Shown: positions 1 through 12,279 of the stretch, in pieces
How the letters are laid out: every line of letters begins with the position of its first letter
Position numbering within the stretch: the first letter of the stretch is position 1
Source: Isoetes taiwanensis
Taxonomy: Eukaryota; Streptophyta; Lycopodiopsida; Isoetales; Isoetaceae
Length of the DNA stretch: 64,000 nt
Reading direction: 5' to 3'
NCBI GenBank assembly: GCA_021234155.1
Contig: JAJEKV010000092.1
Location: forward strand, 3,294,561 to 3,358,560
Program-made: the position numbers and the translations under genes
The notes under the pieces: model-generated
Databases searched by the model: none
What the model saw: only the letters and a program-made list of their open reading frames with translations
Told to the model about the DNA's origin: nothing

Positions 1-495
1 TACCATACGTATTGGTAGCTGGCGACCTAGACCTCGTATACGGCACCTAGGCCCGCCACTAATAATGAGATGTGGCCTCTGAAGTGGGAGCGGGCGTGGC
101 GTGCAGATCCAAAGAATTGGCGCCGATAGGTGGCAACATGTCGCTGACGCGGCACCTCCCCCAGCTTAGCGCCGCCATAAAGGCCGCTAAAGAGGGCCTC
201 GGGTACCGCGAAGTGTGGTTTGGGGACAGGCGAGGGTGGACGTTTGACCCCCCCTTCTTTAGGCCACCATAACTTTCGATGGAGATTGAATTTCGGAAAA
301 TTGTCTTCGGGGAAATTGTTGAGGACAACATTAGGTATCCCAATAAATTGACAGATCGAAATTTGGGTGAAAACCGGGTGTTTAAGGACAATTTGCCCCT
401 TAAGTGCGCGGAACATGGCGACCATACCCTAGGGGTATTTTTACAAATTTCCTTTGAAAATATGGTGCACCCCCTATGGGCGTTAGGGTTTAAGG
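1..495. other. Upstream flank of the DTW gene, no gene seen
   Basis: This is the 5' flank of the DTW-domain gene. Several short open frames cross it on both strands, but none resembles a known family and they overlap each other. An in-frame TAG lies 12 bases before the DTW start codon, so that coding region does not extend into this stretch. I recognise no promoter element. Confidence 0.5.
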
Positions 496-1212
496 ATGAG
501 GCCGCGGTGCGATGGCTGTGGGCGCCCAAAATCGGTGTGTCTCTGTTCCAAAATGCCCTCTTCCCCTCTTTCTACATCCCCTATCATAATCCTTCAGCAC
601 CCCAGTGAATCTTCCCACAAGCTTGCCACAGTTCCAATCCTGGCGCGCTGTCTTCAGAGCTGCCAAGTTATCACCGGGCGCAAGTTTCATCCAGGTATGT
701 CTCCCCATTTAGATGCTTTAGCCTCTCAAAATAACGAAGGCCCATTGATTTCTTCCGATAACAACCTCAAAGAAAGGGCATTGCTTTTATTTCCTGCGCC
801 CGATGCTGTTGATTTGTCTTCTTGGGCTTCTGATAATGTGGGTCCTTGGACTTTGTTGGTTGTGGACGCTACTTGGGAATATGCCAAAGAAATGGTGAAG
901 GCTAGCAGACCTTTTCTTGATAAATTTGTGCTTTATGTCTGCCTGCCATTTGATCTTAAGAGAGAGGGATACAGAAAGGGGGATAGTGGGTTGATATTAC
1001 GTAAAGAGCCTTTTCATGGATATATCAGCACTATGGAAGCAGTGGCTCGTGCTCTGGGGGTCTTGGAACGTGATGGACTGACAATTGAGAGGACTCTGCT
1101 CTCTGTATTGCATAGGATGGTTGAATTGCAGGCGCGTTTTCTTCCAGAAAGATTTGGCCAGCAGAAGCCTACGATTGAGATTGAGTTTGAGGACGGGAAA
1201 GATGGGCCATGA
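496..1212 (+). CDS. DTW-domain tRNA-uridine aminocarboxypropyltransferase (DTWD2/TapT-like)
   Basis: This is a single-exon frame of 238 residues. By family knowledge, DTW proteins transfer the 3-amino-3-carboxypropyl group of S-adenosylmethionine to a uridine of tRNA (acp3U). The sequence shows an N-terminal cysteine cluster CDGCGRPKSVCLC (residues 5-17), likely zinc binding. It also shows the conserved HPSE (35-38), the signature D-x-T-W as DATW (124-127), the RKEP block (169-172) and STMEA (178-182). Order and length fit plant and animal DTWD2 homologs of about 200-300 residues. The start is the first Met after an in-frame TAG at 484-486, and the cysteine cluster follows at once, so little is likely missing. 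No stop or frameshift interrupts the domain. It is the only cellular gene in the window that looks intact. No targeting peptide is evident. The family is secure; the cellular compartment is not known from sequence. Confidence 0.9.
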   Translation: MRPRCDGCGRPKSVCLCSKMPSSPLSTSPIIILQHPSESSHKLATVPILARCLQSCQVITGRKFHPGMSPHLDALASQNNEGPLISSDNNLKERALLLFPAPDAVDLSSWASDNVGPWTLLVVDATWEYAKEMVKASRPFLDKFVLYVCLPFDLKREGYRKGDSGLILRKEPFHGYISTMEAVARALGVLERDGLTIERTLLSVLHRMVELQARFLPERFGQQKPTIEIEFEDGKDGP

Positions 1213-4200
1213 GAATTATCTGACCCTTTTTACTTGCATGGACATAATTCGTTCTGCTTGCATTGAACATTTAATTTCAATGATGAGGGAGTTGAATCAC
1301 AAATTTCTTTAACTGGAATGGAAGATGATTGTGGCAGTTTTGAGGATGGCATCTGGCGGTTCTGGCTACCCAAAGAAGGGAAATTCATAGTTTGCCAGCT
1401 TGATACATTGACTTTAAGCATTTTAACCGGAATTTCAACATGCAGTTTTGTGCTCATTATGGGGCAATTTTTGAGGACCGCATCTGAAGTTATCCTAGTT
1501 CTGACTTCCTAAGGAAGACAAACCTTTATGGTTTGGCAACCTGGTACTCTTGATTGACTTGGAATTCTAACTGGAATGCCCAAATGCTGTTATGTGGCCT
1601 AAGACAATTAGGGGGATCATCCAAACAATCCATCTCCTGGTCGTAATCACCCATTACCATTGCATTTTAAAATGCTATTCTTAAAGATTGTAAATAACTT
1701 TTTAGGCCTGCCGAACGGGACATCTGTACTTTATTTTCTATTTGCTTTGTTTTGAATTCTCGTGTGTTAAAGGAAAGTATTAACTGTTTATCTAGCTAGT
1801 CCATTGTGTGTCTAGTTATGCATATCATTTTCTTCTCCTCTCCTTGTCCTATGTCAAGGGAGAAAAAGGTGTTGTGTGTTCTGCCCTTAAAAGCTAGTTC
1901 GTTTTGTTTTAAATATGCCTGAAGATTATGCAGCATTCGAAAATGGTAGATATATGTTTGTGCTCAAAATGCCAACCTACCTTGTTTTTCTCTTTTAAGG
2001 CAAGGTTGAGTTGCAACTTTTTGAAGACTGTGCAAGCAAGCTTATTAGTGTCCTCTAAACTGCAGATCATGTGCCATGTGCTCAGTAGCTTTGTTAACTG
2101 GTGTGGTACTTAGCAGGTATTTTGACTGTGACGTGGTATAAGGAAGGCATACATATTACAGGTTGATGAGTTGTTTCATGAGTAAAGGTGCTACTAACCT
2201 CGTGACACGATTAAAAAATTGGATAATACGTTTCATGTTGTCTTTTTTAGAGACATGATCATTGGTTACCTTGTTTCTTTTGTATTGGAAGGGTTAGATT
2301 TTTATCACTAGAGTACAACTGAATTGGTAAGCAGACATGGTGTCTCCCAGTTTGTCTAATGTCCATCTTCATTTGAAAATGAGAAATACCTATTCAGTAC
2401 TTGGTTATTAAGTAGTATATTGGAAATAGATCAATAGCTAAATGCATATAACAGCACCAAGCTTGCTAACGGGAGTAGAGTTAGCAGGTCCTTTGCTGCA
2501 TATGCTATAATGATTGTAACCTGCATTTAGACTTGAATGTCCGATATTCCACATCCAGGCTAGTAACAGGTGTATAATTCTTTTCTGGCATGTCCCAGTA
2601 ATAGAGTTATGATAACTAGCATGTCTTTGTATTTTCTCTTTTGTACGGTTAGATGTGGCAGTTTTCTTATGAAGGAAAATGCATGAATGCGCCAAGTTAG
2701 AACGCACACTTTTAAATTGCTGTCCAGTTTAATTGTCAAGTTCCATTCATTGCTGATGCTATTTTCTTGATCAACCAATGATTTTTAAGATCCATATCTG
2801 TAAGAATGGATGCAAGTGGATGTTTGGGAACCATCTAATGGAGCACACCAATCTAGATGTGTTGGTCCAAAAAACTACTGGAAAACAGTTTTGCCAGTCG
2901 TTCAATTCTGCATTCGCCAAAGACCTAATGTTATCAAATTTCTGCAAAGAGTCGAATCAATGTAAGATAACATTGGACATTTTAAATCAAAGCAGATCTC
3001 CAAGGTCTATGTAATCATGAAGGCAATTGAGGCCTTTTACAAGTAGAAGTTTTATTTTATATTCTAGAGATGATCCCATATTAGGAGACTTTTATTCTCA
3101 AGTTAAAGGAAGTCTCATTCTCCATACCACAATATTATTTTACCTTTGGAGCCAACTCCCACTGGAATAAAGCCACTGGAATAAAGGGTTCCATCTCTGT
3201 GGGGTTGCATTGTTTCCAGATATTCAGACAGACCTTGTATTATCATCTCCCCTACTTGTTACATGGACTTTCTATGTAGCCGAAACAGCAGAAGTAAATT
3301 TAACAATTGGTGCTTTAATTGCCCAAACCCTTTTGAACTTCGTCACCAGTCATGATAGATGCTCCGATACCAAACCCCTACATTTCTGTAAGGAAGATCT
3401 GTGGAATCCCTGCCGTTAATGTCCTCCCATTTGCTACAGTGGTCTATAACTCTACCACTAGCACTTACTATGTGTTCCACAACTACCCCTAGGACATCCA
3501 ACCTTTTATAGCCATCAACATCTTAGTAGCCCCTTCTGGCATAACCCAATCAAATTTTCCTGCTTCTAGAGTAATTGCCCAATATTTGGCCATCTGTGTG
3601 GTGGATTACGGGCAAGTGTACATACTTATTTCCATGTTTTTCCAATGTTTCAACTAGTTTACATACTATTACTTCATTCAACTAGTCTACGATTCCTATC
3701 TCATTCTAGAGTTACCACCTTCGTTGGATCCGACAAAGAGGCATCATCTCTTAAAGCATCATTTGCAAGGACGTAGTAGAAGCCTGGCAAAGGCTACAAC
3801 CGATTAATGCAGGGAAGTTTCTGCTTTTGCCAGAGGATGGGTGAAGGCTTATCGAATTGGGAGGAGGATGCAACATGGAAAGGTTCCAATATGGATATCC
3901 ATCTTATTATTGAGTAACTCATGAGGACATGAGTTAAATTCTACGAGGTAAGAAAATAAAAATCCTCTTAGCTTAGAATGAAATCACACCTACGCCCGTC
4001 CAACAGCCTAAAACTCTTAACCAATTGGATCATAGGATTTTGTGTTTTTGGGCGCTCCCCTAATCATATTAGGGGTGCCCAAGACTGAAAAATTCCTAGG
4101 CATTCTAAAAATTCCTGGGCAGCGGATACCCCGGGCCACGATCATGGGCATCGCCATAATAACATAATGTCCATTTAGGACGACACGGGACGAAATAAGG

Positions 4201-5769
4201 AAGGAGCAGGTCCTCATTAGAGCTTTCCTGACAAAATAACTTCAAGAAGTCAACTATCTTTTGGCATAAATTTTAGGAAAAATCTCTAAAATGCCTCAAA
4301 AATTACCAAAACGCCCTTCAAATGAAGGGCATTTTAGGTAATATAGTAATATTATTGTATGATCATGATAAGATCTTTCCAACAAGATCAAATTCATCTA
4401 AATTGGAGTTGAATTTATAAGTTATGTTTTTTTGAGTTGTTTTTTAAAACTCATATTTAAAGCACCATAACTTGAAGATTACAACTCCATTTTAGATGAT
4501 TCTATTGCCATTGGATAGAGATGACTTTCATCTATAAGTTTTGTGAAGGCCACTTTCATGTTTGATTAGTTACAAAGAAGTTATTACCATTTTAGCCTCA
4601 TTTTTAGGGGTATTTTGGTAATTTTTAGAAAATATAGGGGCATTTTGGTAATTGTGCCTAAATTTTAAGCTTGAGATGAAAGTCATAGGCTCTGATGAGC
4701 TAAACCTGAGTTTCACTCAAAACGGTATCATAGAAATAACAACCTGAACATGGTGAATTTAATAAACCATTCCATAGCGAGGTATTTCACTTGCAGTCTT
4801 TCATGAAACATATATTTCTAGAAATGAATCGATGATTGGCTCAAAAGTTTGGATTAGCATATCCTGAGTTCGTTGCATGCAACACATTTAGTTGAGCAAA
4901 CAACACTCTTGACATATGTCTATCTGCAAAGGCAGCAAGCAACTCATCAAACAAGAAGCCATTGAATATTCGCCAAAATTTCTCATCTGTCACCTTCCGG
5001 TGAATTGAGTAGGATTTGGCTTGCCCTCAGTGTCCCTTGATTGCATGGAATTACTTCCTGTTTCTCAATAATGCAGGAATATGTACAAATATTTCTGGGA
5101 ACTGGATTCTTTAATAATTTCACTTAACACAGACCTCCACTTCCTTTTAGTTGAGCTGTATGAAGAGCATTCTCATTCTTCACTTGCGTTCAAGACGGGA
5201 AGGCAAGTTCATACCTTATTTGAACTTCTTCTACATAAAAGACTAATAGCTACGTAATAACGCAGCAAGCACCTGTTGAACTGCTGGAACATAATGATCC
5301 CTCTATATTGAGATAACAATTCCACAGTTTGTACAGATTTTGATGGGAGCTGTATCTGCAAACTGCAAGCTGCAAGCTGGACACTGGGGCAGAGCTGCAG
5401 TCGTGACATTTAAACTTTCAAATCATCGAATATAAGTGGCAAGCACCAATTTCTAATATCAAAATGTAATATTAATACCATTAACAATCAAATAGAGAGG
5501 AAATAATTGTGCACAAATGTACACAACGATGAAATGTTATTTTCCTTTTTGCATGGAAACAACTCTCTCCTTTTTTCTCTCTTGTAGATGTCCTATCAAC
5601 ACCCTCCATCATAGCCGCACTTGCATTCCAGATATCCTGAATTTACTATTCCTTCACAGAGGTAATGTCACAAACCTGAGTTCGTAAGCAGGGTTGGGAT
5701 GATTGGGGATGATGAGTTAAAATCTTCCACTGGTTCTTTTCTAATTGTTTAAACATTTAAGCGTATTTG
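1213..5769. other. Intergenic AT-rich DNA, no gene recognised
   Basis: The DTW 3' flank leads into about 4.5 kb of AT-rich sequence. Short open frames (for example 2778-3014 and 3210-3419, plus strand) match no family I know. Near 4290-4650 the DNA carries repeated phrases on the theme of GGGCATTTTGGTAATT, a common low-complexity plant intergenic pattern. I see no RNA gene here. Confidence 0.4.
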
Positions 5770-7010
5770 CCAAGGACTGGATGACCCTCTGCCCTGTCAA
5801 TAGCCCTGGGAACCTAGTCAACCAAGATGGAACTCCAAATCAAGAAACGTTCAAAAAGTAAGTAGATGTTCTTTTGCATCAATATCCCTACACTTTGCTC
5901 AAGCCCTTGCAATTCTATGTAGATAGATCGTAAGCTTATTAGAGAAGATACATGCAAATCGTCTTATATGAAGGATAATATGTGTGCTTCCAGAATTTTT
6001 GCCAAGATAACAATGGAACACTTACAGACCATGATCTATTGATGTACGGCGTGAATTGGGAAAAGTAACTGTTTCAGAGTTTATAGTTGGCCTAAGAGTT
6101 ATCTCAAAGTCTTCTAAGAAGCACCTATCTATAGATGAGCAAGCAAAAAATTGGATGCATTATTTTGATAGTGATATTCAGGATGGACACATTATATACA
6201 ACAAAGGAGTTTGTTAAGGGCATGTGAAGGTTCATGGAAATATTTACTGCCAAGGCAAAAAAACATTCGTTTGATGGGCATATTAACAGTTTCCTTAGAT
6301 GAGTTATCACAGGTTTATGCATTTTCTTTTCTTTCCCAAAGATGAAAATAAGAACTTGAAATGGAGAGTAAGGTACTTGCTTAAATCATTTTGCAGAAAG
6401 CAGAACAGGGTCTAAGAGAAGGCTAAATGGAGGAGGGCACGAAGAGGAGGAAGATGAAGATGAAGAGGAAGACGGATCAGAAAAGGCACCTGGTAGACAA
6501 ATGGTTATACTAAAGGCATTTATGCTCATTTTATGTGGAGCTATAATAGCTGGACTGTTCTCAGATCCTCTAGTGGAAACTACCAACTTTTCAACTGCAA
6601 GCAAGATTCCAACCTTCTTTGTAGCCTTTGTTGCAACTCCACTGGCTACCAATTCTAGTAAACCAATCTCCTCAATAATATTTGCAGCAAAGAAAAGGAA
6701 AAGGAACATATCAATGACATACTCTCGGGTTCTTAAACCTGAACACTACACATTATTAGTGTTACTGATGTTCTCTAATGAGTGGTGTTTTACAGATATG
6801 TGGCAGAGTCGCAATGAACAACACTCTATGTTTTGGAATATTTCTAGAAGTGGTAGTGGCTAGAGGCTTGGTGTGGAACTCCTCATCCAAGGCCATCTAA
6901 GGTGACAAACATTTTCCTCTTTGAATAGGCCTTGTTGCCCTGGTCCTTTACCCTGTAGCCACCATCTTATTTTTCTTCTCTGATGGTCTGAAAAGAAAAA
7001 TAACCTTATG
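5770..7010 (+). pseudogene. Decayed NCL-type Na+/Ca2+ exchanger (EF-CAX) fragment
   Basis: Plus-strand exons resemble plant NCL proteins, membrane Na+/Ca2+ exchanger-like proteins with EF-hands between two exchanger halves. Near 6010-6060 an EF-hand loop reads DNNGTLTDHDL. It is followed after a frameshift by GKVTVSEFIVGL and a second loop-like FDSDIQDGHI (about 6150-6180). An acidic linker (about 6435-6480) precedes a membrane exon (about 6500-6729) containing LFSDPLVETTNFSTA and PLATNSSKPISSIIFA, the typical NCL alpha-repeat region. A further exon (about 6796-6890) reads MNNTLCFGIFLEVVVARGL and then hits stops. A later remnant ends in ITLWTT. Frameshifts near 6056 and 6215 and the downstream stops argue for a pseudogene. 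The N-terminal exchanger half is not visible. The exons are still separated by intron-like spacers, so it was not retrocopied. Family call is fairly firm; exon borders are approximate. Confidence 0.72.
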
Positions 7011-7116
7011 GACAACCCAAATCATTTGAAAACATATGAGCTTTTAGGCCCACGGCTAATAATTGTGACTAATCAATACATGACATTGCAAACACAAACT
7101 TAAAAGATGTACAGAC

Positions 7117-7715
7117 CTTTCAGAAATTGCATAGGGTGTATAGTCCCTGCTGAATGCTGAATGAAGGGTGAGGAAAGCTGGCAAATCACAGCTGACACTA
7201 TGTATACTTAGATCCATGAGTTCATGAGCATCATTCACGTTATTAATCACAGGCTGCACCAAATTTTCCAGGAACTCTAAAGCAAAATTTCGAGGCTAGA
7301 AAAATGGAAAGAACATTATGAGAATTCATTCGTCTATACATGTTGCATTTCATTCGTTTATACATGTTATATGGCCTCTTTAGAGTCTAACGTAACCGAC
7401 TGAAAGACCTGCGTTCCTGCTCATGTACAGAGGTAAGACCAGCGGCAATGGAATTGCAAAACTGCAACAAACGTATCAAGCCTGTGGTTCCATTATCTCC
7501 AGTGCAATTGCAAAACAATTGCAACAAATGTAAAAAGAAGATATACATGAAACAAAAGTATGAAGAAGATATACCTTACCAGTAGGACGAAGCAAATCTC
7601 TAAATAGGAGCGAACTGTCTATGAGAAAATCCAAACTGCATAGCACTGCGTCATAATGGACTGCCATCCATCTGTATACAAGATTTTTAAGGATTGACAA
7701 ATGGTATGTAGCCAT
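7117..7715 (-). pseudogene. Unidentified two-exon gene fragment
   Basis: I do not recognise the protein. Two minus-strand open segments join cleanly in phase. The first ends LLFRDLLRPTGK at 7575 with a GTATAT donor. The second starts at 7295 after a TTTTTCTAG acceptor and reads PRNFALEFLENLVQPVINN, continuing to ISE at 7117 with a GTCTGT donor. The joined peptide is hydrophobic and looks helical, like part of an ARM/HEAT-type or vesicle-tethering protein, but that is only an impression. It lies between fragments of two unrelated genes, NCL on the plus strand and RBOH on the minus strand. It could be a captured fragment or part of an unrecognised gene. Confidence 0.35.
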
Positions 7716-8729
7716 ACTTGCTGGACTCCTGTCCCTTGCTATACCACAATCAATAATTCAGTTCATATTCTTCCTCTGCACATCTAAGTGGCAAGTATTT
7801 ACCTCAAAAAGGGCTGCTGCTCTGCTGCAAATATTTTAGAGCATCAAAACCATAGATATAAAAGCGCCCATTCTTGTGTTAAGCATCACGATTTGCACAT
7901 GGCATTGTAACATACCTTCAAACATCTGCGCTCTCCATTCCAGTTAAGGAGGACAGCTCAGGACTGTTGTAGAGAGGCTTCCATGGGCATCCTTCTAAAA
8001 TATTCTTCTATGCAAATATATTTGCATGGCCTAAAATGTCAAATCTGAATATAAGAACTTCAAGGGTTTGTGCTGCTCAAATCTAGTGCCATTGAAGGCT
8101 GTAGAGGTGATGCAAACAGTTAAATTCCATAATCTATGCAGCGTAAGGTAAAGCCTCTATTCATCTATGGGCCAAATAAAGAACAATTACCTCAAGAAGA
8201 AAATAAAGAATAATGTCCATATTCCTTGTTTCTGAACTCATGATCATCATTGCAAATCCCAACGACAGAAAATTACCATGAAACCTTGAGCATGAGCTGT
8301 AGGTTTATTATGGCAAATTGATTCCTTAAAGATGCATAACAACCAAGAGACAAAGGAAAACATGCAAGGTATGTGCGATTAGAAGTAAATATAACGTACG
8401 TAGTTGAGTTTCATAATAATAGAGAATAGCTGCTTCGGTTGAACGGGCTCAAAAAAGAAGCTGATACAGATCATTAAAGAGCTCCTCAGATTCAGATAAC
8501 TCTTAAAATAATAATTACTATATCAGACTACATGCTTAAATGAGTAGTCAAGAAGACATAAAGAAAGCAAAAGCCCTCATGCCTGATATCTTGCCTGTGG
8601 AAGCTATAACGGCAACGCCCTTGGATTCCACCATCTGCCGCCATGAAGAACCCCTGTTTCCAATCAATCTGCAACTAACGTCAGATAAAAACAGAAATGC
8701 TTCGACAAAGGATGAATTCTTTAACTCAC

Positions 8730-9120
8730 ATCTGGAAGAAAATCTCCATTCGCGAATCGAAATCTTGGTTGGTTATCTGCAGCCATAGTTCACGGAGTTC
8801 TTCTTTTGAAATGGTTTCCGTCTTTGGGCCCGATCTTTTCGAAATGAGAGCTTCAAAGAGGGCCTCTGCAAATTCCGAAGTCTTGTCCATTCCTACATAA
8901 TTTTCAAGCAGTGTTGAACACAATTATACAGTTTAGCAGAGCCGCCTATAAATCTAAGATCGAGACATACCAATACAATGGCCGAAATCCTTCTTAGAAA
9001 TCTTGCCATTGACAGATAACTTATCAAAGCGTTGTTCTGCAAATTCCAATGAAGCTTTTGGATCCTTTTCAGCTTGATTCAGCTATAAATCTCAAACCCT
9101 GAAGAGCTCCCGCCTTCGCT
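8730..9120 (-). pseudogene. RBOH (NADPH oxidase) N-terminal EF-hand region fragment
   Basis: Two minus-strand exons match the regulatory N-terminus of plant respiratory burst oxidase homologs, plasma-membrane NADPH oxidases that make superoxide. Exon A (about 9120-8971) reads GALQGLRFIAES and then, after a one-base shift near 9074, AEKDPKASLEFAEQRFDKL and ISKKDFGHCIG. Exon B (8892-8730) reads MDKTSEFAEALFEALISKR and ISKEELRELWLQITNQ, ending at FFQM with a GTGAGTT donor. The join CIG|MDK is phase-correct with a TGTAG acceptor. In intact RBOHs this leads into EF-hand 1, six membrane helices and FAD/NADPH domains. None of those is found within several kilobases downstream. The frameshift and missing catalytic part mark it as a fragment. 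Confidence 0.8.
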
Positions 9121-9739
9121 TGCCAATTTCTCTTAACATATCCTCGTAGATGCCACGGCAATACATGTCGGTACCTCTGTATCTATAGCATGCTCTCTCT
9201 GCCGGATAAGGATGGAAATAAGAAAAAAAACCATAACGACGATTTTTGGAAAATCGGTAAGTTTTTCCGGCAGGTAGAAACCCAAAAATCATAGGAAATC
9301 GACTTCAAAAAAATTCCAAAAAAAGTTTTTGACCAAGCCGGAAAATCCCAAATTAACAAGATTGATAATGCATTTGGGATTTTGGATTTGGCGGCTAAAC
9401 TGTCGCTCTACTACCACAAAGCGATGCCTAACATTAGGCTGATGGTTTTGCAGTATGTCATTTTGCTCTGATACAAAAGCCTCTAGCATGAACACGGTAT
9501 TCTCCTGCGAATTAACCATGGATTAGATAAGGTAAATAGATTCCATAAATGGATTTATATCGGGTTTATGTTGGATTTATGTCTTACATGTTCTTACTTG
9601 GACAAATATGCATCCAAAATTGTATGCAGTTTCATCATTCGCATTATAAAGTTATCGCCAAAGAAAGATCCTTGTTGCATAATACAATTTTGGATGTGCC
9701 CACAAAAAGATCATTTTTTCCCCTTTTTTTTTTTGAATA

Positions 9740-12279
9740 GCTTTTACACACTGCAAGACAGATGTGCATGGCTGGTGAGGGCGCCGCTTTGGTACCGCCG
9801 GGCTTCCTTTTGTAGGTGAAGGGCCCTCCAAGGAGGGACACCAGCAGATTTTCCCCGAGAACCCGTGGGTTTGATGTTGATTGCAAGGTTCTAAAGAGCC
9901 AGCTGCGCTTGGTCATAGATCCACAAGTTGCGGCCACAGGCCCTGCAAGACTATAAGCTCTTCCTAAAAGCCAAGAAGGGGAGATACATGGCAGAAACCC
10001 AGGAGCGCCTGTTTGATATGCTCATGGCAGAGCCAAAAGCTTTTTGGCGAAGGTGTTATACCGTAGTGTGTGGTATTGGTAATGTAAGTGTGGAGCAATG
10101 GATGCACCGCTTGCGGGAGTTATATGACCCCGTGAGCTAATGCGTGGTCCCGGATCAGGTAGGAGAGGTGCCGCACCACGCTGAAAATGTCAAAACAGGT
10201 CTCGTGCATCCGCGAATGGCAAGGCAAAGGATTTACAGGGCCGCAGTCGAAGCCGTTGAAATGGGGTGGCCCATCCGTGGTAGGGCCCCCGACGGTCATC
10301 ATCAACCGTGCTCGAGCGAGGGGCCCCGTGAGTGGATGGTTAGTAAGGTTGTTCCTGTGCATAAAGCTGGTAATAAGGATGAGCCGGCTAATTACCGGAT
10401 GATTATGGTAAGCTCGCTTTTGCAAAGCTCCCGGCAGGGGTGGTGGAGAAGAAACTCACTAAGTGGGCCGAGGAGGTCGGGGGTGCGGGCAATTGGCAGT
10501 AAAGCCCCTACTCACTCCAATTTGCCATATCTTCACTTTGAGAGTGTTGATGGAGGCAAGCGGAATCGCCGACGGGACTTGTATTGCCGCTTTGTAGATT
10601 TTAAAGGCGCATATGATACCGTCCCCCGAGACATCTGTCATGGGCGTAGGTTGCAAGACTTGCGAAGTTCCACGGGGAGTTGCGGTAATGGGGTGCACCC
10701 AGCTTTATGATGGGATTCATGCCGCGACCGCCTTTTATGAAGATCGGTGGGTAGCTAGCACTATGGGAGTTAAGCGGGGGCTGCCCATTGTCTCCAACGC
10801 TTTTTGGGTTGTACATTGATAGCTTGGAGGCGTGGATGCGGCACCATGGGGGAGGGGGGTGCAATTATCCGAGGCGACCTCGTGGAGCGGTTGCTATATG
10901 CGGATGATGTAGCTTTGCTAGCCCACACGGCCAGCAAGATGCAGAAGATTTGGATGCCCTCAATGTGGGTTCTGTGGGGCAACGGGAATGACGGTGAACT
11001 TGCACAAAACTAAGCTTCTCGCGATCCTCGTCCTCGCAACACCCTATCGAGTTATATTACGGGGGACGGAAGTGGAGATGGTGCGAGCTTCAAGTATCCG
11101 GGAATTGATTTCACTACTAACATGCCGTGGGATGAGTGTGTGAAGAGGAGAGCCGGGCGCGGCCGGAAGGCTTTATATGCAAAGGCAAAATGCGTGTTGC
11201 TAGGATAGATCTCTGGATCGGCGCAGGAGAGCACACCCATTTAGGGCTTTGGTCGAAACAGTCTTTGCTATATGGGGTGGAGGTTTGGGCCCCAAAGCTT
11301 AGCAAAACACATGGGATAGGTTGGAAAGGGTGCGAGAAAGCTTTCTTGACATATAGCTTGGGAGTGAAGGACACCGCACCGCATCGATTTTGTTGTATGA
11401 GAGGCGGGGTTCTCGCCTTTACGACGATACGCTATGCGCAGCATCTTACTTGCTTCCATAAGGTGGATGGGATGGATGAGCATCGCTTTCTCCCACAGGC
11501 CGTGTTGTTAACGCAGGGCCCCCCCATGTCAAGAGGGTATGGCACGAGCAATCGTAAGGGATGGTTTAGGAGGTGGTCTATGGATTACCAACAGGATGGT
11601 GGCACCGCGCATTCGGCGCGAATGGGCAATTGGATCGCGGGCTATGCTGCCACCCCGTGGGATGCCTCTACTCTTGCAAAGCCCAAGACGAGAGCACTAT
11701 CACGCCGATTAATCCCGGCCTTGAGCATGGACCCCATCGGCACTTGAAAGCACACATCTCGTGGAAGAAACGGAGAGCTATTGCTGCCATAAGGACGGGT
11801 TCCCATTACCTGAATTGAAACAGTGTTGGGGGTGAATGGCGGGCACGGGATCCCCGTGGAGGAGAGAGGATATGTCGGTGTTGTGAGATGCACGTGATAG
11901 AGGATGAGCACCATGCCCTCGGCGGTGCCCAAAGATATGCCCATGTCCGAGCAAAGGCACACCGATCTTAGATGCTCGACACACCGCTACATCGATTACT
12001 CGCATCACCTATGGTAGCTGACCGGGAGCTTACATCCCGCAGATTTTACTCGGCCGACTTGCTCTTCAGGGGCATGGTATTTGAGAGCCTACTGTTAGGG
12101 TTTTTCCTCCCAAGTGGGGGTTTTTCCATCCCGGTAGTAGGGTTCTACTGTACAGTTACATTGTTTGTTTTTGGTGTTGGGGTTTTTGGCTTTTTTGCCT
12201 GTTCTCTGCATGTACCGTCTCATAGGCCTCTGGCCTCCGTGGACGTTAAAATAAACTTCCTTCCTTCCTTCCTTCCTTT
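9740..12279 (+). mobile_element. Degenerate LINE (non-LTR retrotransposon) with (TTCC)n tail
   Basis: Plus-strand remnants of a LINE ORF2 appear in order but in shifting frames. PKAFWRR comes before the reverse transcriptase (about 10036). VVPVHKAGNKDEPANYR lies near 10350, the motif A region FVDFKGAYDTVPRD near 10590, and the catalytic YADD near 10898. Thumb-region text LLYGVEVW lies near 11270. Many frameshifts and stops show that it is dead. The 3' UTR has runs of GGTTTTTCC and GGGGTTTTT and then a terminal block GGCCTCCGTGGACGTTAAAA. That runs into CTTCC repeats (12256-12278) instead of poly(A). The same 3' end recurs at five other places in the window. The 5' limit is uncertain because endonuclease sequence is not recognisable. 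Confidence 0.85.

Noticed and set aside
72-608. Overlapping open frames on both strands before the DTW gene
   Set aside because: They shadow each other, match no family and carry no splice or domain evidence. The DTW frame is the only supported one.
6386-6709. Minus-strand Ser-rich frame
   Set aside because: It is antisense to the NCL exon. The Ser run is the complement of the acidic linker.
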